The notes beneath the pieces are model-generated. The model was not told the origin of the DNA and searched no databases. It saw nothing but the letters and a program-made list of their open reading frames with translations. This document shows, one piece after another, positions 1-5,720 of a DNA stretch of 10,381 nt. How positions within the stretch are numbered: the stretch's first letter is position 1; each line of letters starts with the position of its first letter. This stretch comes from JBKPNX01 sp046732855. Its GTDB lineage: Bacteria; Pseudomonadota; Alphaproteobacteria; Geminicoccales; Geminicoccaceae. Made by a program: the position numbers and the translations under genes. The DNA lies in contig JBKPNX010000120.1 of the NCBI GenBank assembly GCA_046732855.1, positions 1-10,381 of the forward strand. The letters are read 5' to 3'.

Positions 1-398
1 ACCTCGAATTCGTAGGCGAAGGTCTCGCCCGGCGGGACGTGAAGCCAGCTGTTGTCGGCGCGGCCGGTCGGCGGCACGTGCAGGCCGTGGAAGTGGAGGT
101 TGGTGACCTCCGGCAGCCGGTTCGCGAACCGGAGCCGGATCGTTTCGCCCTCGCTCACGCGGATCAGCTGCCCGGGGAAGCTACCGCCGTAGGTCCACAG
201 CGCGGCGCGCTGACCGTCGACATTGACGTCGGCCGGGCGCGCGTCGAGGTCGATCTCGACCAGGCCCGGTTCCGGGCGCCGGTGCGGCGCGCGCGGAATT
301 TCGGGCAGATCGGGCGCGGCGCTCGCGTGACGCGCCAGCAGCGGCGCGGCCGCCATGCCGCCGAGCAGACCGAGCGTGAATCGACGGGTGAGGTTCAC
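1..398 (-). CDS. Multicopper oxidase, N-terminal part (runs off the left edge)
   Basis: Only the first 132 residues are inside the window. They begin with a twin-arginine export signal: LTRRFTLGLLGG at residues 3-14, then an Ala/Leu-rich stretch ending HASA near residue 30. The mature part starts a cupredoxin fold, and residues 108-113 read HFHGLH, the first copper-ligand motif of multicopper oxidases (type 2/3 copper site). The protein is therefore probably a periplasmic oxidase that couples oxidation of a substrate or metal ion to reduction of O2 to water. The GTG at 398 was chosen because it gives a complete Tat signal and because an in-frame stop lies upstream with no ATG between. A GGAAGG sits just before the start, but closer than usual. 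The later cupredoxin domains and the C-terminal copper ligands are outside the window, so CueO-like, FtsP-like or laccase-like subtypes cannot be separated. It lies downstream of, and on the same strand as, the amidotransferase gene. Confidence 0.9.
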   Translation of the reverse strand, partial: MNLTRRFTLGLLGGMAAAPLLARHASAAPDLPEIPRAPHRRPEPGLVEIDLDARPADVNVDGQRAALWTYGGSFPGQLIRVSEGETIRLRFANRLPEVTNLHFHGLHVPPTGRADNSWLHVPPGETFAYEFE

Positions 399-511
399 CC
401 CTTCCGAATAGCCGAGCGCACCGCCCCGCTCAACGCACGGCCGCGTCCGGCGTCATCCCGCGACGATGCCGCCCGTGACGGCGCGCGCTGATCCTGCTCG
501 CCGGCATGGGA

Positions 512-554
512 GACCCCGCGCTCCGCGGCTCAGTGAGTGCGGGGTCAGACCCCG
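512..554. repeat. Interlocking palindromes, REP-like, in the gap between two minus-strand genes
   Basis: GACCCCGC (512-519) is the exact reverse complement of GCGGGGTC (539-546). The latter also forms a second perfect inverted repeat with its right neighbour, CGGGGTC-A-GACCCCG (540-554). A small CTCA-G-TGAG palindrome (529-537) sits in the loop of the first hairpin. The two large hairpins share an arm and so exclude each other. The GGGGTCAGACCCC core resembles short intergenic palindromes that recur in some proteobacterial genomes; copy number cannot be seen here. No T-run follows on either strand, so a classical intrinsic terminator is unlikely. It could still end or stabilise the amidotransferase transcript, which finishes at 614. 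Confidence 0.4.
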
Positions 555-613
555 GTGGATCAGGCGGCGACAGGCGGAGTATGCCTGGAGAGCGCCGGCC
601 GTTCGCGACCGCC

Positions 614-1351
614 TCAGGCAGCGTCGTCGTCCTGCGCCCGAGCGCCCTCGGCCGGGCGCAGCAGGCGCTCATCCAGGAACCGTCCGAGCCAGCGGTCCGT
701 CGCGCTGACGTATCGGTGATAGCCCTCAAGCTGGATATCGCGCGCCTGGGCGCCCGGCAGGGTGAGCATCTGCGACCCCTTCTCGGATGCGGTCCAGCGC
801 TCGATCATCGCGAGCGTCATCTCGGGGTGGAACTCGATGCCGTAGGCGTGGCCGCCGTAGCAGAACGCCTGCGCGTCGAACGCGGCGTTGTGGGCGAGAT
901 GGACCGCGCCCGCCGGGATCTCGAAGGCGTCCCGATGCCACTGGTAGAACATCGTGGCGCCGTCGAAATACGGCGCGCCGGCCGCAGTCGGATGGACCGG
1001 ATGGTAGCCGATCTCGACCAGGCCTGCGGGATGGGGGCCGACCTTGGCGCCGAGCACGCGCGCCATCATCTGGGCGCCGAGGCAGATGCCGAGGAACGGC
1101 ACGGCCGCCGGTAGGGCGGTGCGCTCGAGCCAGTCGAGCTCGGCCCTGATGCCGACCAGATGATCGTCATTCGCGCTCTGCGGCCCGCCGAACACGATCG
1201 CCGCGGCGTATGGGGACAGATCCTCGGGCAGCGGATCGCCGAGGTTGGGGCAGCGCCGATCGAGCGTGCACCCGCGCTCGACCAGCAGCTCGCCCACCCG
1301 GCCCGGATTGGAGTGCTCCTGGTGGACGACGATCAGGACCCGCTGGTTCAT
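614..1351 (-). CDS. Class I glutamine amidotransferase-like protein (GATase1, GMP-synthase-like)
   Basis: This 245-residue protein has the class I glutamine amidotransferase fold. The nucleophile elbow is GICLGAQ with Cys90, and the catalytic His and Glu are in EFHPE (His175, Glu177). An early glycine loop (FGGPQ, 54-58) and a conserved FYQWHRD around His139 are typical of stand-alone GMP-synthase-like amidotransferases. Members hydrolyse glutamine or gamma-glutamyl amides to release ammonia or an amine; this one has no fused synthetase domain, so its acceptor is unknown. The full triad suggests an active enzyme. The frame is open upstream to 1426, but the ATG at 1351 is preferred because family similarity begins there and GAGAAG lies just before it. 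The acidic tail ending DDDAA looks poorly conserved. The multicopper oxidase follows after about 215 bases, too far to assume one operon. No confident promoter was found upstream. Confidence 0.9.
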   Translation of the reverse strand: MNQRVLIVVHQEHSNPGRVGELLVERGCTLDRRCPNLGDPLPEDLSPYAAAIVFGGPQSANDDHLVGIRAELDWLERTALPAAVPFLGICLGAQMMARVLGAKVGPHPAGLVEIGYHPVHPTAAGAPYFDGATMFYQWHRDAFEIPAGAVHLAHNAAFDAQAFCYGGHAYGIEFHPEMTLAMIERWTASEKGSQMLTLPGAQARDIQLEGYHRYVSATDRWLGRFLDERLLRPAEGARAQDDDAA

Positions 1352-1849
1352 GCTTCTCGACTGGACCAATATCGGATTCCGCACATGGGCATCCGCCTGC
1401 ATATCGGTAGCGGATTGGCCGTCCACAACAAGCCGGTAACATTGCAGGCCTCGGCCAGTGATGGCACGACGTGGCGATTAGTGCCGAGAGAGCCGCGCCG
1501 ACGGCGCTGCGCATGGATACAGATCGTCGGGGCTCAACGCCGCCCAAGACGTATCCCGTCCAGAATGCCCGCGGATCGTCGTGTCTTCGGTAACGAGGCA
1601 ACGAAGTTTGTGCGCGTGGCCGCTGGTCAGGGCCGGGTCACCCCCGAGCGGTCGATCGACGGGTGCTCGACGGCGGTGACGGCCACGCTGGAAAAGTCAG
1701 CGCAGGCGGAACCTGTTCTCCGCACCACCGTGCCGGTCCCCGCCAAAACAAACGATCCGTGTTGCCGCTGCGCGCTGCCGCGGGTCCTTACCTCCCGGCG
1801 CGGCGACGGATTCCCACCCTGACACGGCGACCTTTATGAACGGTTGAGG

Positions 1850-1864
1850 TTAGCCAAAGGTTAA
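1850..1864 (+). promoter_or_regulatory. Candidate CtrA-type binding box
   Basis: The bases TTAG-CCAAAGG-TTAA match the alphaproteobacterial CtrA consensus TTAA-N7-TTAA with one mismatch. They lie in a short AT-rich island about 87 bases upstream of the candidate -35 element of the 2060 gene. A single site with one mismatch can arise by chance, and the link to CtrA assumes the host is an alphaproteobacterium. Confidence 0.25.
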
Positions 1865-1950
1865 TGCGGCGCCGGGCGGTCGCGCCCGCGGGCCCTTTTG
1901 GCTCGCGGCCTCCACCCGCACCATGCCGCTGCGGCGGTCAGTGCTCGCCC

Positions 1951-1979
1951 TGGACAATATTCCTAGAATCGGGTAGACT
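1951..1979 (+). promoter_or_regulatory. Sigma70-like promoter for the hypothetical gene at 2060
   Basis: TGGACA (1951-1956) and TAGACT (1974-1979) are separated by exactly 17 bases and match the -35 and -10 consensus at 5 of 6 and 4 of 6 positions. Transcription would start near 1986, giving a leader of about 75 bases before the ATG at 2060. The position fits the downstream gene well. Confidence 0.45.
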
Positions 1980-2059
1980 GTCGCTTCTTCCTGGCCGCCG
2001 TTCCAGGCGCCCGTGGCTACGACGCTCCAGCCAGCTTCCCTCCAGACAAGGACCCTCAC

Positions 2060-2884
2060 ATGTCCCGCATTGACGCCGCGCCGCGCGCGGCCGGTCCCGT
2101 GTCCCATGCCCGCGCCGCGGCGAGCCGCCGTAACGGCGCCAAGTCGCACGGGCCGAAGACCGAAGAAGGCAAGGCGCGCGCGGCGCAGAATGCGCTGAAG
2201 CACGGCCTGCGCGCGCAGAAGCATCTCGTGCTGCCGGAGGAGGACCCTGGGGAGTTCGTCAATCTTGAGGCGGCGCTGGTTGAGGAGCTGGCGCCGGTCG
2301 GCGCGCTGCAGACCGTGCTCGCGCGCCGTGTCGCGGTCGCCGCCTGGCGGCTCGCGCGAGCCGATCGCATCGAGGCCGAGCTGTTCGAGGAGCGCCGGAT
2401 CGCGGACGGCGGGCTCGGGCTCGCCCTGATCCGCGACGGCAACGGCACCCGTTCGTTCGAGACTTTGCTGCGCTATCGCGGCGCGGCCATGGCCGAGTTC
2501 TGGCGCGCGCTCAAGACGCTGAAGGCGCTCCAGGCCGAGCAGGCGGCGATCGCGGGACAGGCGCTCGGGACCGCGCCCGCCCTGGCGGCGCCCCCGCTCC
2601 GGCCCGCGCCGCGGCCGCGTCTCGCCGATCGCGTGCCACCGAACGAACCCGAGCAGGGCGCCGAGCCACGGCTGGACTACCTCCCGAGCGCGCCGCCTTA
2701 CCGCAACCTGCACGAGCCGGCTGCCGCGTGGCTGCCGAGCGAACCCGAGAGAAGCCAGGTCAACGAAAACCTCATCACCGAGAATTCCGCGCCCGGTCGC
2801 ACCCGCAACGAGTCCGCAGCATGCTCGCTGCCGAACGAACCCGAGACCGGCCCCGTGCTGGTTGCAGCGCCGGCGTTTCCTTAG
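2060..2884 (+). CDS. Conserved hypothetical protein with basic N-terminal NGAKSHGPKT motif and 32-residue C-terminal repeats
   Basis: This 274-residue protein has no assigned function. Residues 23-50 are very basic and carry the motif NGAKSHGPKTEEGKARAAQN followed by ALKHGL, which I recognise from uncharacterised proteins of alphaproteobacteria; it may bind nucleic acid, but that is a guess. Residues 60-165 look alpha-helical, and Pro/Ala-rich linker follows (about 170-190). The tail carries NEPE, SEPE and NEPE at residues 195, 227 and 259, exactly 32 residues apart, matching a 96-base period in the DNA. The start at 2060 has AAGGA at 2048-2052 with a 7-base gap and a promoter upstream. A longer open frame on the opposite strand (1850-3025) covers it, but the family motif, promoter and ribosome site support this strand. 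There is no signal peptide or membrane segment. It converges on the FAD oxidoreductase gene. Confidence 0.8.
   Translation: MSRIDAAPRAAGPVSHARAAASRRNGAKSHGPKTEEGKARAAQNALKHGLRAQKHLVLPEEDPGEFVNLEAALVEELAPVGALQTVLARRVAVAAWRLARADRIEAELFEERRIADGGLGLALIRDGNGTRSFETLLRYRGAAMAEFWRALKTLKALQAEQAAIAGQALGTAPALAAPPLRPAPRPRLADRVPPNEPEQGAEPRLDYLPSAPPYRNLHEPAAAWLPSEPERSQVNENLITENSAPGRTRNESAACSLPNEPETGPVLVAAPAFP
2639..2845 (+). repeat. 96-base periodic repeat inside the hypothetical gene (3 cores)
   Basis: The 15-base core CCGAACGAACCCGAG occurs at 2639-2653 and 2831-2845. A one-mismatch copy (CCGAGCGAACCCGAG) is at 2735-2749. Start-to-start spacing is exactly 96 bases both times, so each repeat is 32 codons in frame. 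Similarity extends to the left of the second and third cores (both proteins read E-x-A-A-x-x-L-P just before S/N-EPE), which points to old tandem duplications that have diverged. Confidence 0.8.
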
Positions 2885-3026
2885 CACGCCTGCTCGACGG
2901 CTCGCGCAAGACGAGATTGCTGGAATGAGGCGCGGATCGTGCTGAACCACGGTCTCGGGCCAGATCAGCCGCCGATTTGTAAGGAGGCGATGAAACAGAT
3001 CAGTCCCGAACGTCGTGCATTGCAAT

Positions 3027-3045
3027 GGGGTGAAGCAGTTACCCC
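3027..3045. terminator. Stem-loop between convergent genes, possible bidirectional terminator
   Basis: GGGGTGA (3027-3033) pairs with TTACCCC (3039-3045) across a 5-base loop, with one G-T wobble. It lies between the ends of the convergent genes at 2060-2884 and 3077-4375, where transcription from both sides should stop. A perfect 10-base palindrome TCAGGCCTGA (3050-3059) lies beside it. There is no T-run on either strand, so efficiency as an intrinsic terminator is doubtful. Confidence 0.3.
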
Positions 3046-3076
3046 GTGATCAGGCCTGAGGGACGGGCGTGCGTTT

Positions 3077-4375
3077 TCAGGTCTCGGGCAGGCGCGTCAC
3101 GTCGCCTTCGGCAAAGCGGGCGAAGCGGAACGGGTGTAGGTCGACGATCGGCGTCTCGCCGACCGCGAGCTGGGCCATCAGGTAGCCGGCCGCGGGCCCT
3201 ATTCCGAAGCCGTGGCCGGAGAAGCCCGTGGCGACGAACAGGCCGGGCATGCCATCGACCGGGCCGAGCACCGGAATCTCGTCCGGCGTGACGTCGACCA
3301 TCCCGGCCCAGCGCTCGACCGGCCGCACCCCGGCGAGCTGCGGAAACAGGTCGATCGCATCGCGCATGACCTGATCGAGCGCTTGGTGGTCGGGGGAAGG
3401 GTCGAGCACGCGCGCGCGCTCGAACGGCGTCGGCCGGTCCGCTTTCCAGGACGCCCCGGTGGTCAGCTCGTCGAGGAAGGGGCGCCCGACGCGCAGCTTG
3501 AGCTCGCCCCATTTCTCCCTGAGCGCGGGCAGAAAGACCCGGAAATGGCGCAGCGCCGCGGGCGTGAGATCGAAGCTCAGGGCGCCGCTCCAGCGGGCGA
3601 CGGTGTAGCCGCCGTCCTGGCGGCGGCCAAATGCCGCGCGCCGCGCGCCGACGGCGCTCTCGGTGATCAGGGGCGCCATCCCGGTGCGCTGAACCGAGGC
3701 CTTGACCTTGAGCTGCGGCAGCGCGAAGCCGAGATGGCGCAAAAACAGCGCCGACCAGGCGCCGCCTGCCAGCACCACGGCGCGACAGGCGATCGGCCCA
3801 TGCTCGGTGATCACGCCCGATACCTTGCCGGCCCGGGTCTCGAGCGAGCGGACCGCGCATTGTTCGTGAATGCTCGCCCCGCGCTCCGCGGCCGCGCGTG
3901 CGAGCGCCGGCACCGCGCGCTTCGGGTCCGCGCGCGCGTCGCTCGGCGTGAACAGCGCCCCTTTGAAGCGCCGTTTGCCCTGGCGCAGCAGCGCATCCGT
4001 CTCGACCGGCGACAGCAGCCGGGTGTCGAGCTGATGCTCGCGCGCGTGCGGCAGCCAGCTCTCGAAGCGGGCGAGGTCGGCGTCGGTCTCGGCGACATAG
4101 GCGATGCCGCCTTTGGTCCACCCGATGTGCTCGTTGACCTCGCGCGCGATGTTCTCCCACAGGCGCAGCGCCAGGATGATCCCCGGCAGTTCGCGCGGAT
4201 CGCGCCCCTGCTTCCTGATCCAGCCCCAGTTGCGCGACGACTGCTCGCCGGCGATCACGCCCTTCTCGCACAGCACCACCGGCACGCCGGCCATGGCGAG
4301 GTAATACGCGGTCGCGACCCCGGCGATGCCGCCGCCGATGACCACGACTTCGCTGGTCTGGGGCAGCGCGTTCAT
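3077..4375 (-). CDS. FAD-dependent oxidoreductase, DAO family (amine/D-amino acid/sarcosine oxidase type)
   Basis: This 432-residue protein binds FAD through an N-terminal Rossmann motif (VVVIGGGIAG, glycines at 14-16 and 19) with an acid at the end of the second strand (Glu37). The segment SSRNWGWIRKQGRDPRELP (47-64) is typical of one subgroup of glycine/D-amino acid oxidase-like proteins. The C-terminal FAD loop is GFSGHGFGIGP (384-394). Members oxidise the C-N bond of amino acids, N-methylated amines or gamma-glutamyl amines, passing electrons to O2 or a carrier; the substrate here is not determined. Length is normal and there is no signal peptide or membrane segment, so it is probably cytoplasmic. 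The frame is open upstream to 4531, but the ATG at 4375 begins just before the Rossmann fold and overlaps the TGA of a short upstream frame (ATGA), suggesting translational coupling. Its own ribosome site is only a weak AGGGGCGG. It is divergent from the DUF1772-like gene. Confidence 0.92.
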   Translation of the reverse strand: MNALPQTSEVVVIGGGIAGVATAYYLAMAGVPVVLCEKGVIAGEQSSRNWGWIRKQGRDPRELPGIILALRLWENIAREVNEHIGWTKGGIAYVAETDADLARFESWLPHAREHQLDTRLLSPVETDALLRQGKRRFKGALFTPSDARADPKRAVPALARAAAERGASIHEQCAVRSLETRAGKVSGVITEHGPIACRAVVLAGGAWSALFLRHLGFALPQLKVKASVQRTGMAPLITESAVGARRAAFGRRQDGGYTVARWSGALSFDLTPAALRHFRVFLPALREKWGELKLRVGRPFLDELTTGASWKADRPTPFERARVLDPSPDHQALDQVMRDAIDLFPQLAGVRPVERWAGMVDVTPDEIPVLGPVDGMPGLFVATGFSGHGFGIGPAAGYLMAQLAVGETPIVDLHPFRFARFAEGDVTRLPET

Positions 4376-4419
4376 CGGCGCGCCGCCCCTGGGGTCCGTC
4401 CGATTGCCGGCAGCTTCAT
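4372..4419 (-). CDS. Putative 15-residue leader peptide, coupled to the FAD oxidoreductase
   Basis: A short frame, MKLPAIGRTPGAARR, starts at 4419 and ends with TGA at 4374-4372; the last base of the overlapping ATGA belongs to this stop and its first three bases are the FAD oxidoreductase start. The full-strength site AAGGAGG stands 3 bases before this ATG, and an identical copy 10 bases further up; both come from a tandem 10-base duplication. The oxidoreductase itself has only a weak site, so ribosomes probably load here and re-initiate at the overlap. The peptide has no run of one amino acid that would suggest classical attenuation. The 3-base gap is shorter than optimal. Alternatively the strong sites serve the oxidoreductase loosely and the peptide has no role. 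Confidence 0.45.
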   Translation of the reverse strand: MKLPAIGRTPGAARR

Positions 4420-4421
4420 GT

Positions 4422-4441
4422 GCCTCCTTGCGCCTCCTTGC
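4422..4441 (-). promoter_or_regulatory. Duplicated ribosome binding site (two AAGGAGG copies)
   Basis: On the minus strand GCAAGGAGGC is repeated perfectly in tandem (4441-4432 and 4431-4422). Each unit holds a complete AAGGAGG, 3 and 13 bases upstream of the leader ATG at 4419. No other gene in the window has a doubled site. Confidence 0.6.
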
Positions 4442-4482
4442 GACAGGCGAGCCGGGCCGCAGCCACCGCACAGCCGGGTTGC

Positions 4483-4500
4483 CGAGCGCGTCTGCGCTCG
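4483..4500 (-). promoter_or_regulatory. Perfect 7-bp stem-loop in the FAD oxidoreductase 5' region
   Basis: CGAGCGC (4483-4489) and GCGCTCG (4494-4500) form a perfect 7-bp stem with a 4-base loop. If the oxidoreductase transcript starts near 4540, the hairpin is in the leader RNA, about 40 bases before the doubled ribosome site. It could influence mRNA stability or translation, or it may be a protein-binding palindrome. Confidence 0.35.
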
Positions 4501-4547
4501 CCGACCTTGCCGCAGCCCGTTCTGCTACCACGCTTATGACGCATGGT

Positions 4548-4576
4548 TGAGCATAACAGCGCTGAGCATAACAGCG
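4548..4576. repeat. Tandem 14-bp repeat TGAGCATAACAGCG x2 between divergent genes
   Basis: Two perfect 14-base copies (4548-4561, 4563-4576) are separated by one base, giving a 15-base period. On the minus strand each copy contains TATGCT, a plausible -10 element toward the FAD oxidoreductase. A TTATG at 4533-4537 forms an inverted match to CATAA inside the copies. A tandem repeat in a divergent promoter region suggests an operator. The repeat is also in frame with a possible upstream start (4543) of the DUF1772-like gene, where it would encode EHNS twice. Confidence 0.45.
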
Positions 4577-4587
4577 GATCGGGGCCG

Positions 4588-5037
4588 ATGGGGCTTCGAC
4601 TGGCGCAGTTCCTGGCGATCGTGTTGACCGCGCTCGCGCTGGTGCCGGCGGGCGCGCATCTGGCCGAGCTGCCGAACAAGATCGGGCTCGACCGGGAGGC
4701 GTACTTCATCGTGCAGAACATCTATGCCGGCTGGGCGCTGTTCGGCATCGTCCTGTTCGGCGCGCTGGCCGCGAACCTGGTTCTGGCGATCATGCTCCGG
4801 CGGCAGCGGACGCCGTTCTGGCTGGCACTCTCGGCCTTCCTCCTGGTCGCCGCCACGCTTGCGGTCTTCTTCGCCTGGACCTATCCGGCGAACCAGGCGA
4901 CGAGCAACTGGACCGTGGTCCCTGCGGACTGGGGGCAGCTGCGCACCACGTGGGAGTATGCGCACGCCACCAACGCGGTCTTGACCTTCCTCGCGCTGTG
5001 CGCCGTCACATGGTCGGTGCTGCTGACGCGCGATTGA
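4588..5037 (+). CDS. DUF1772-like (anthrone oxygenase-type) integral membrane protein
   Basis: This 149-residue protein has four predicted membrane helices at about residues 5-23, 48-70, 77-98 and 126-146. Between helices 3 and 4, conserved N, W, R and H residues (NQATSNW, 102-108; LRTTWEYAHATN, 118-129) match the pattern of DUF1772 proteins. Most are uncharacterised; a few relatives are called anthrone oxygenases. The ATG at 4588 is preferred because the hydrophobic N-terminus begins at once. An ATG at 4543 in the same frame would add 15 residues encoded by the tandem repeat and lacks a ribosome site; the 4588 start is also without a strong site. It is the first plus-strand gene of the divergent pair with the FAD oxidoreductase; the cupin gene follows after 83 bases and may be cotranscribed. 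Family assignment is by pattern only. Confidence 0.75.
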   Translation: MGLRLAQFLAIVLTALALVPAGAHLAELPNKIGLDREAYFIVQNIYAGWALFGIVLFGALAANLVLAIMLRRQRTPFWLALSAFLLVAATLAVFFAWTYPANQATSNWTVVPADWGQLRTTWEYAHATNAVLTFLALCAVTWSVLLTRD

Positions 5038-5120
5038 GTCGAGCGCGTGGGGACTCAGGCTGGCAGCTCGTTTATGAAGGTGGCGCGGATCGAGCGGGTA
5101 TGCAGACAGGGAGGTGAGGA

Positions 5121-5627
5121 ATGTCCGAGGTGCGCGACACTGAGGTCGTGGTGGTCCAGCCGGACGAGGGCGAGAGCTTCTGGCAGCCGGTACCGGCGAA
5201 CGGCTACGCCGAGGTGCGCGTCTCGCATCGCCGGCATCCGCCGATCCGGAGCGTCGCGACCGGCATCCAGGTGATCGCCCCCGGCTGCCACATCCGCGAG
5301 CACGTCCATCCCGCGCAGGAGGAGCTCCTGTTCTTCTTCGCGGGCCGCGGCGAGGCGGTGATCGACGGTCGTTCCTATCCGCTCCAGGCCGGCACCACGG
5401 TCTACGTCGGCGCGGGCCACCGGCACAAGTTCGTCAACACCAGCGCCGAAGCGGAGCTCAGGATGTGCTGGGTGATGATCCCTGGCGGCGACAATGGGCT
5501 CGATGATTTCTTCGCACGCATCGGTCGGCGGCGCACGCCCGGCGAGCCGGCGCCCGAGCCGTTCGCGCGCCCGGCCGACGTCGCGCAGATCGAGGCCGAC
5601 ACGGTGTTCGCGCCGCTCGGCGCCTGA
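5121..5627 (+). CDS. Cupin domain protein
   Basis: This 168-residue protein has one cupin beta-barrel. Motif 1 is read at residues 55-83, with metal ligands His61, His63 and Glu67 or Glu68 in EHVHPAQEE. Motif 2 is GAGHRHKFVN (97-106), with His102 as the fourth ligand and the conserved Asn106. It probably binds one divalent metal ion. Single-domain cupins may be dioxygenases, isomerases or small-molecule sensors, and nothing here decides between them. The C-terminal 40 residues are Pro/Arg-rich and outside the barrel. The start at 5121 has an excellent GGGAGGTGAGGA ribosome site. There is no signal peptide, so it is cytoplasmic. It stands between the DUF1772-like gene (83 bases upstream) and hyuB (93 bases downstream), which suggests a role in the same pathway, for example handling a substrate or product of HyuAB. 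Confidence 0.88.
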   Translation: MSEVRDTEVVVVQPDEGESFWQPVPANGYAEVRVSHRRHPPIRSVATGIQVIAPGCHIREHVHPAQEELLFFFAGRGEAVIDGRSYPLQAGTTVYVGAGHRHKFVNTSAEAELRMCWVMIPGGDNGLDDFFARIGRRRTPGEPAPEPFARPADVAQIEADTVFAPLGA

Positions 5628-5650
5628 CGCTCGGCGCGCCGTTCCCTCGA

Positions 5651-5679
5651 TTGCCACCGGCGGAAGGTCCCGCGATACT
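5651..5679 (+). promoter_or_regulatory. Sigma70-like promoter for hyuB
   Basis: TTGCCA (5651-5656) and GATACT (5674-5679) are 17 bases apart and match the -35 and -10 consensus at 5 of 6 and 4 of 6 positions. Transcription would start near 5686, about 35 bases before the hyuB start. hyuB could therefore be expressed separately from the cupin gene. Confidence 0.4.
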
Positions 5680-5720
5680 GCCTCTGGCGCTCAGGCGCTG
5701 GTCTCAATCAGGAATCCGGT

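Larger units (their letters stand above)
1352..2059. other. Intergenic region of about 700 bases without a convincing gene
   Basis: The region separates the minus-strand amidotransferase from the plus-strand hypothetical gene, so it should hold promoters for both. A CtrA-like box at 1850-1864 and a sigma70-like promoter at 1951-1979 are listed separately. Open frames here are extensions of antisense frames over the amidotransferase and show no recognisable domain. No tRNA, riboswitch core or transposon end was recognised by eye. The stretch 1840-1866 is noticeably richer in A and T than its surroundings. Confidence 0.6.

Noticed and set aside
1167..1515. Minus-strand frame starting MRSAVGAALSALIATSC, resembling a lipoprotein signal
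   Set aside because: The lipobox is poor (ATSC), no ribosome site was evident, and after about 50 residues the frame runs antiparallel to nothing but into the amidotransferase gene in another frame, with no domain.
1160..1822. 220-codon plus-strand frame over the amidotransferase start and the intergenic region
   Set aside because: Its first third is antisense to the amidotransferase and the rest has no recognisable domain or start signal.
1600..1830. Possible structured RNA (riboswitch or tRNA) in the large intergenic region
   Set aside because: No tRNA T-loop signature and no cobalamin, TPP, SAM or glycine riboswitch core was found by eye on either strand.
1850..3025. 391-codon open frame on the minus strand across the hypothetical gene
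   Set aside because: It is longer than the plus-strand gene, but it has no recognisable domain. The plus strand has the family motif, a promoter and a good ribosome site. Long antisense frames are expected in DNA this GC-rich.
4376..4531. 52-residue N-terminal extension of the FAD oxidoreductase
   Set aside because: The extension is Arg/Ala-rich and unlike a signal peptide or family sequence. The Rossmann fold begins right after the ATG at 4375, and the strong ribosome sites upstream serve a different frame.
3212..4627. 471-codon plus-strand open frame across the FAD oxidoreductase
   Set aside because: It lies antisense to a gene with clear FAD-binding motifs and has no domain of its own.
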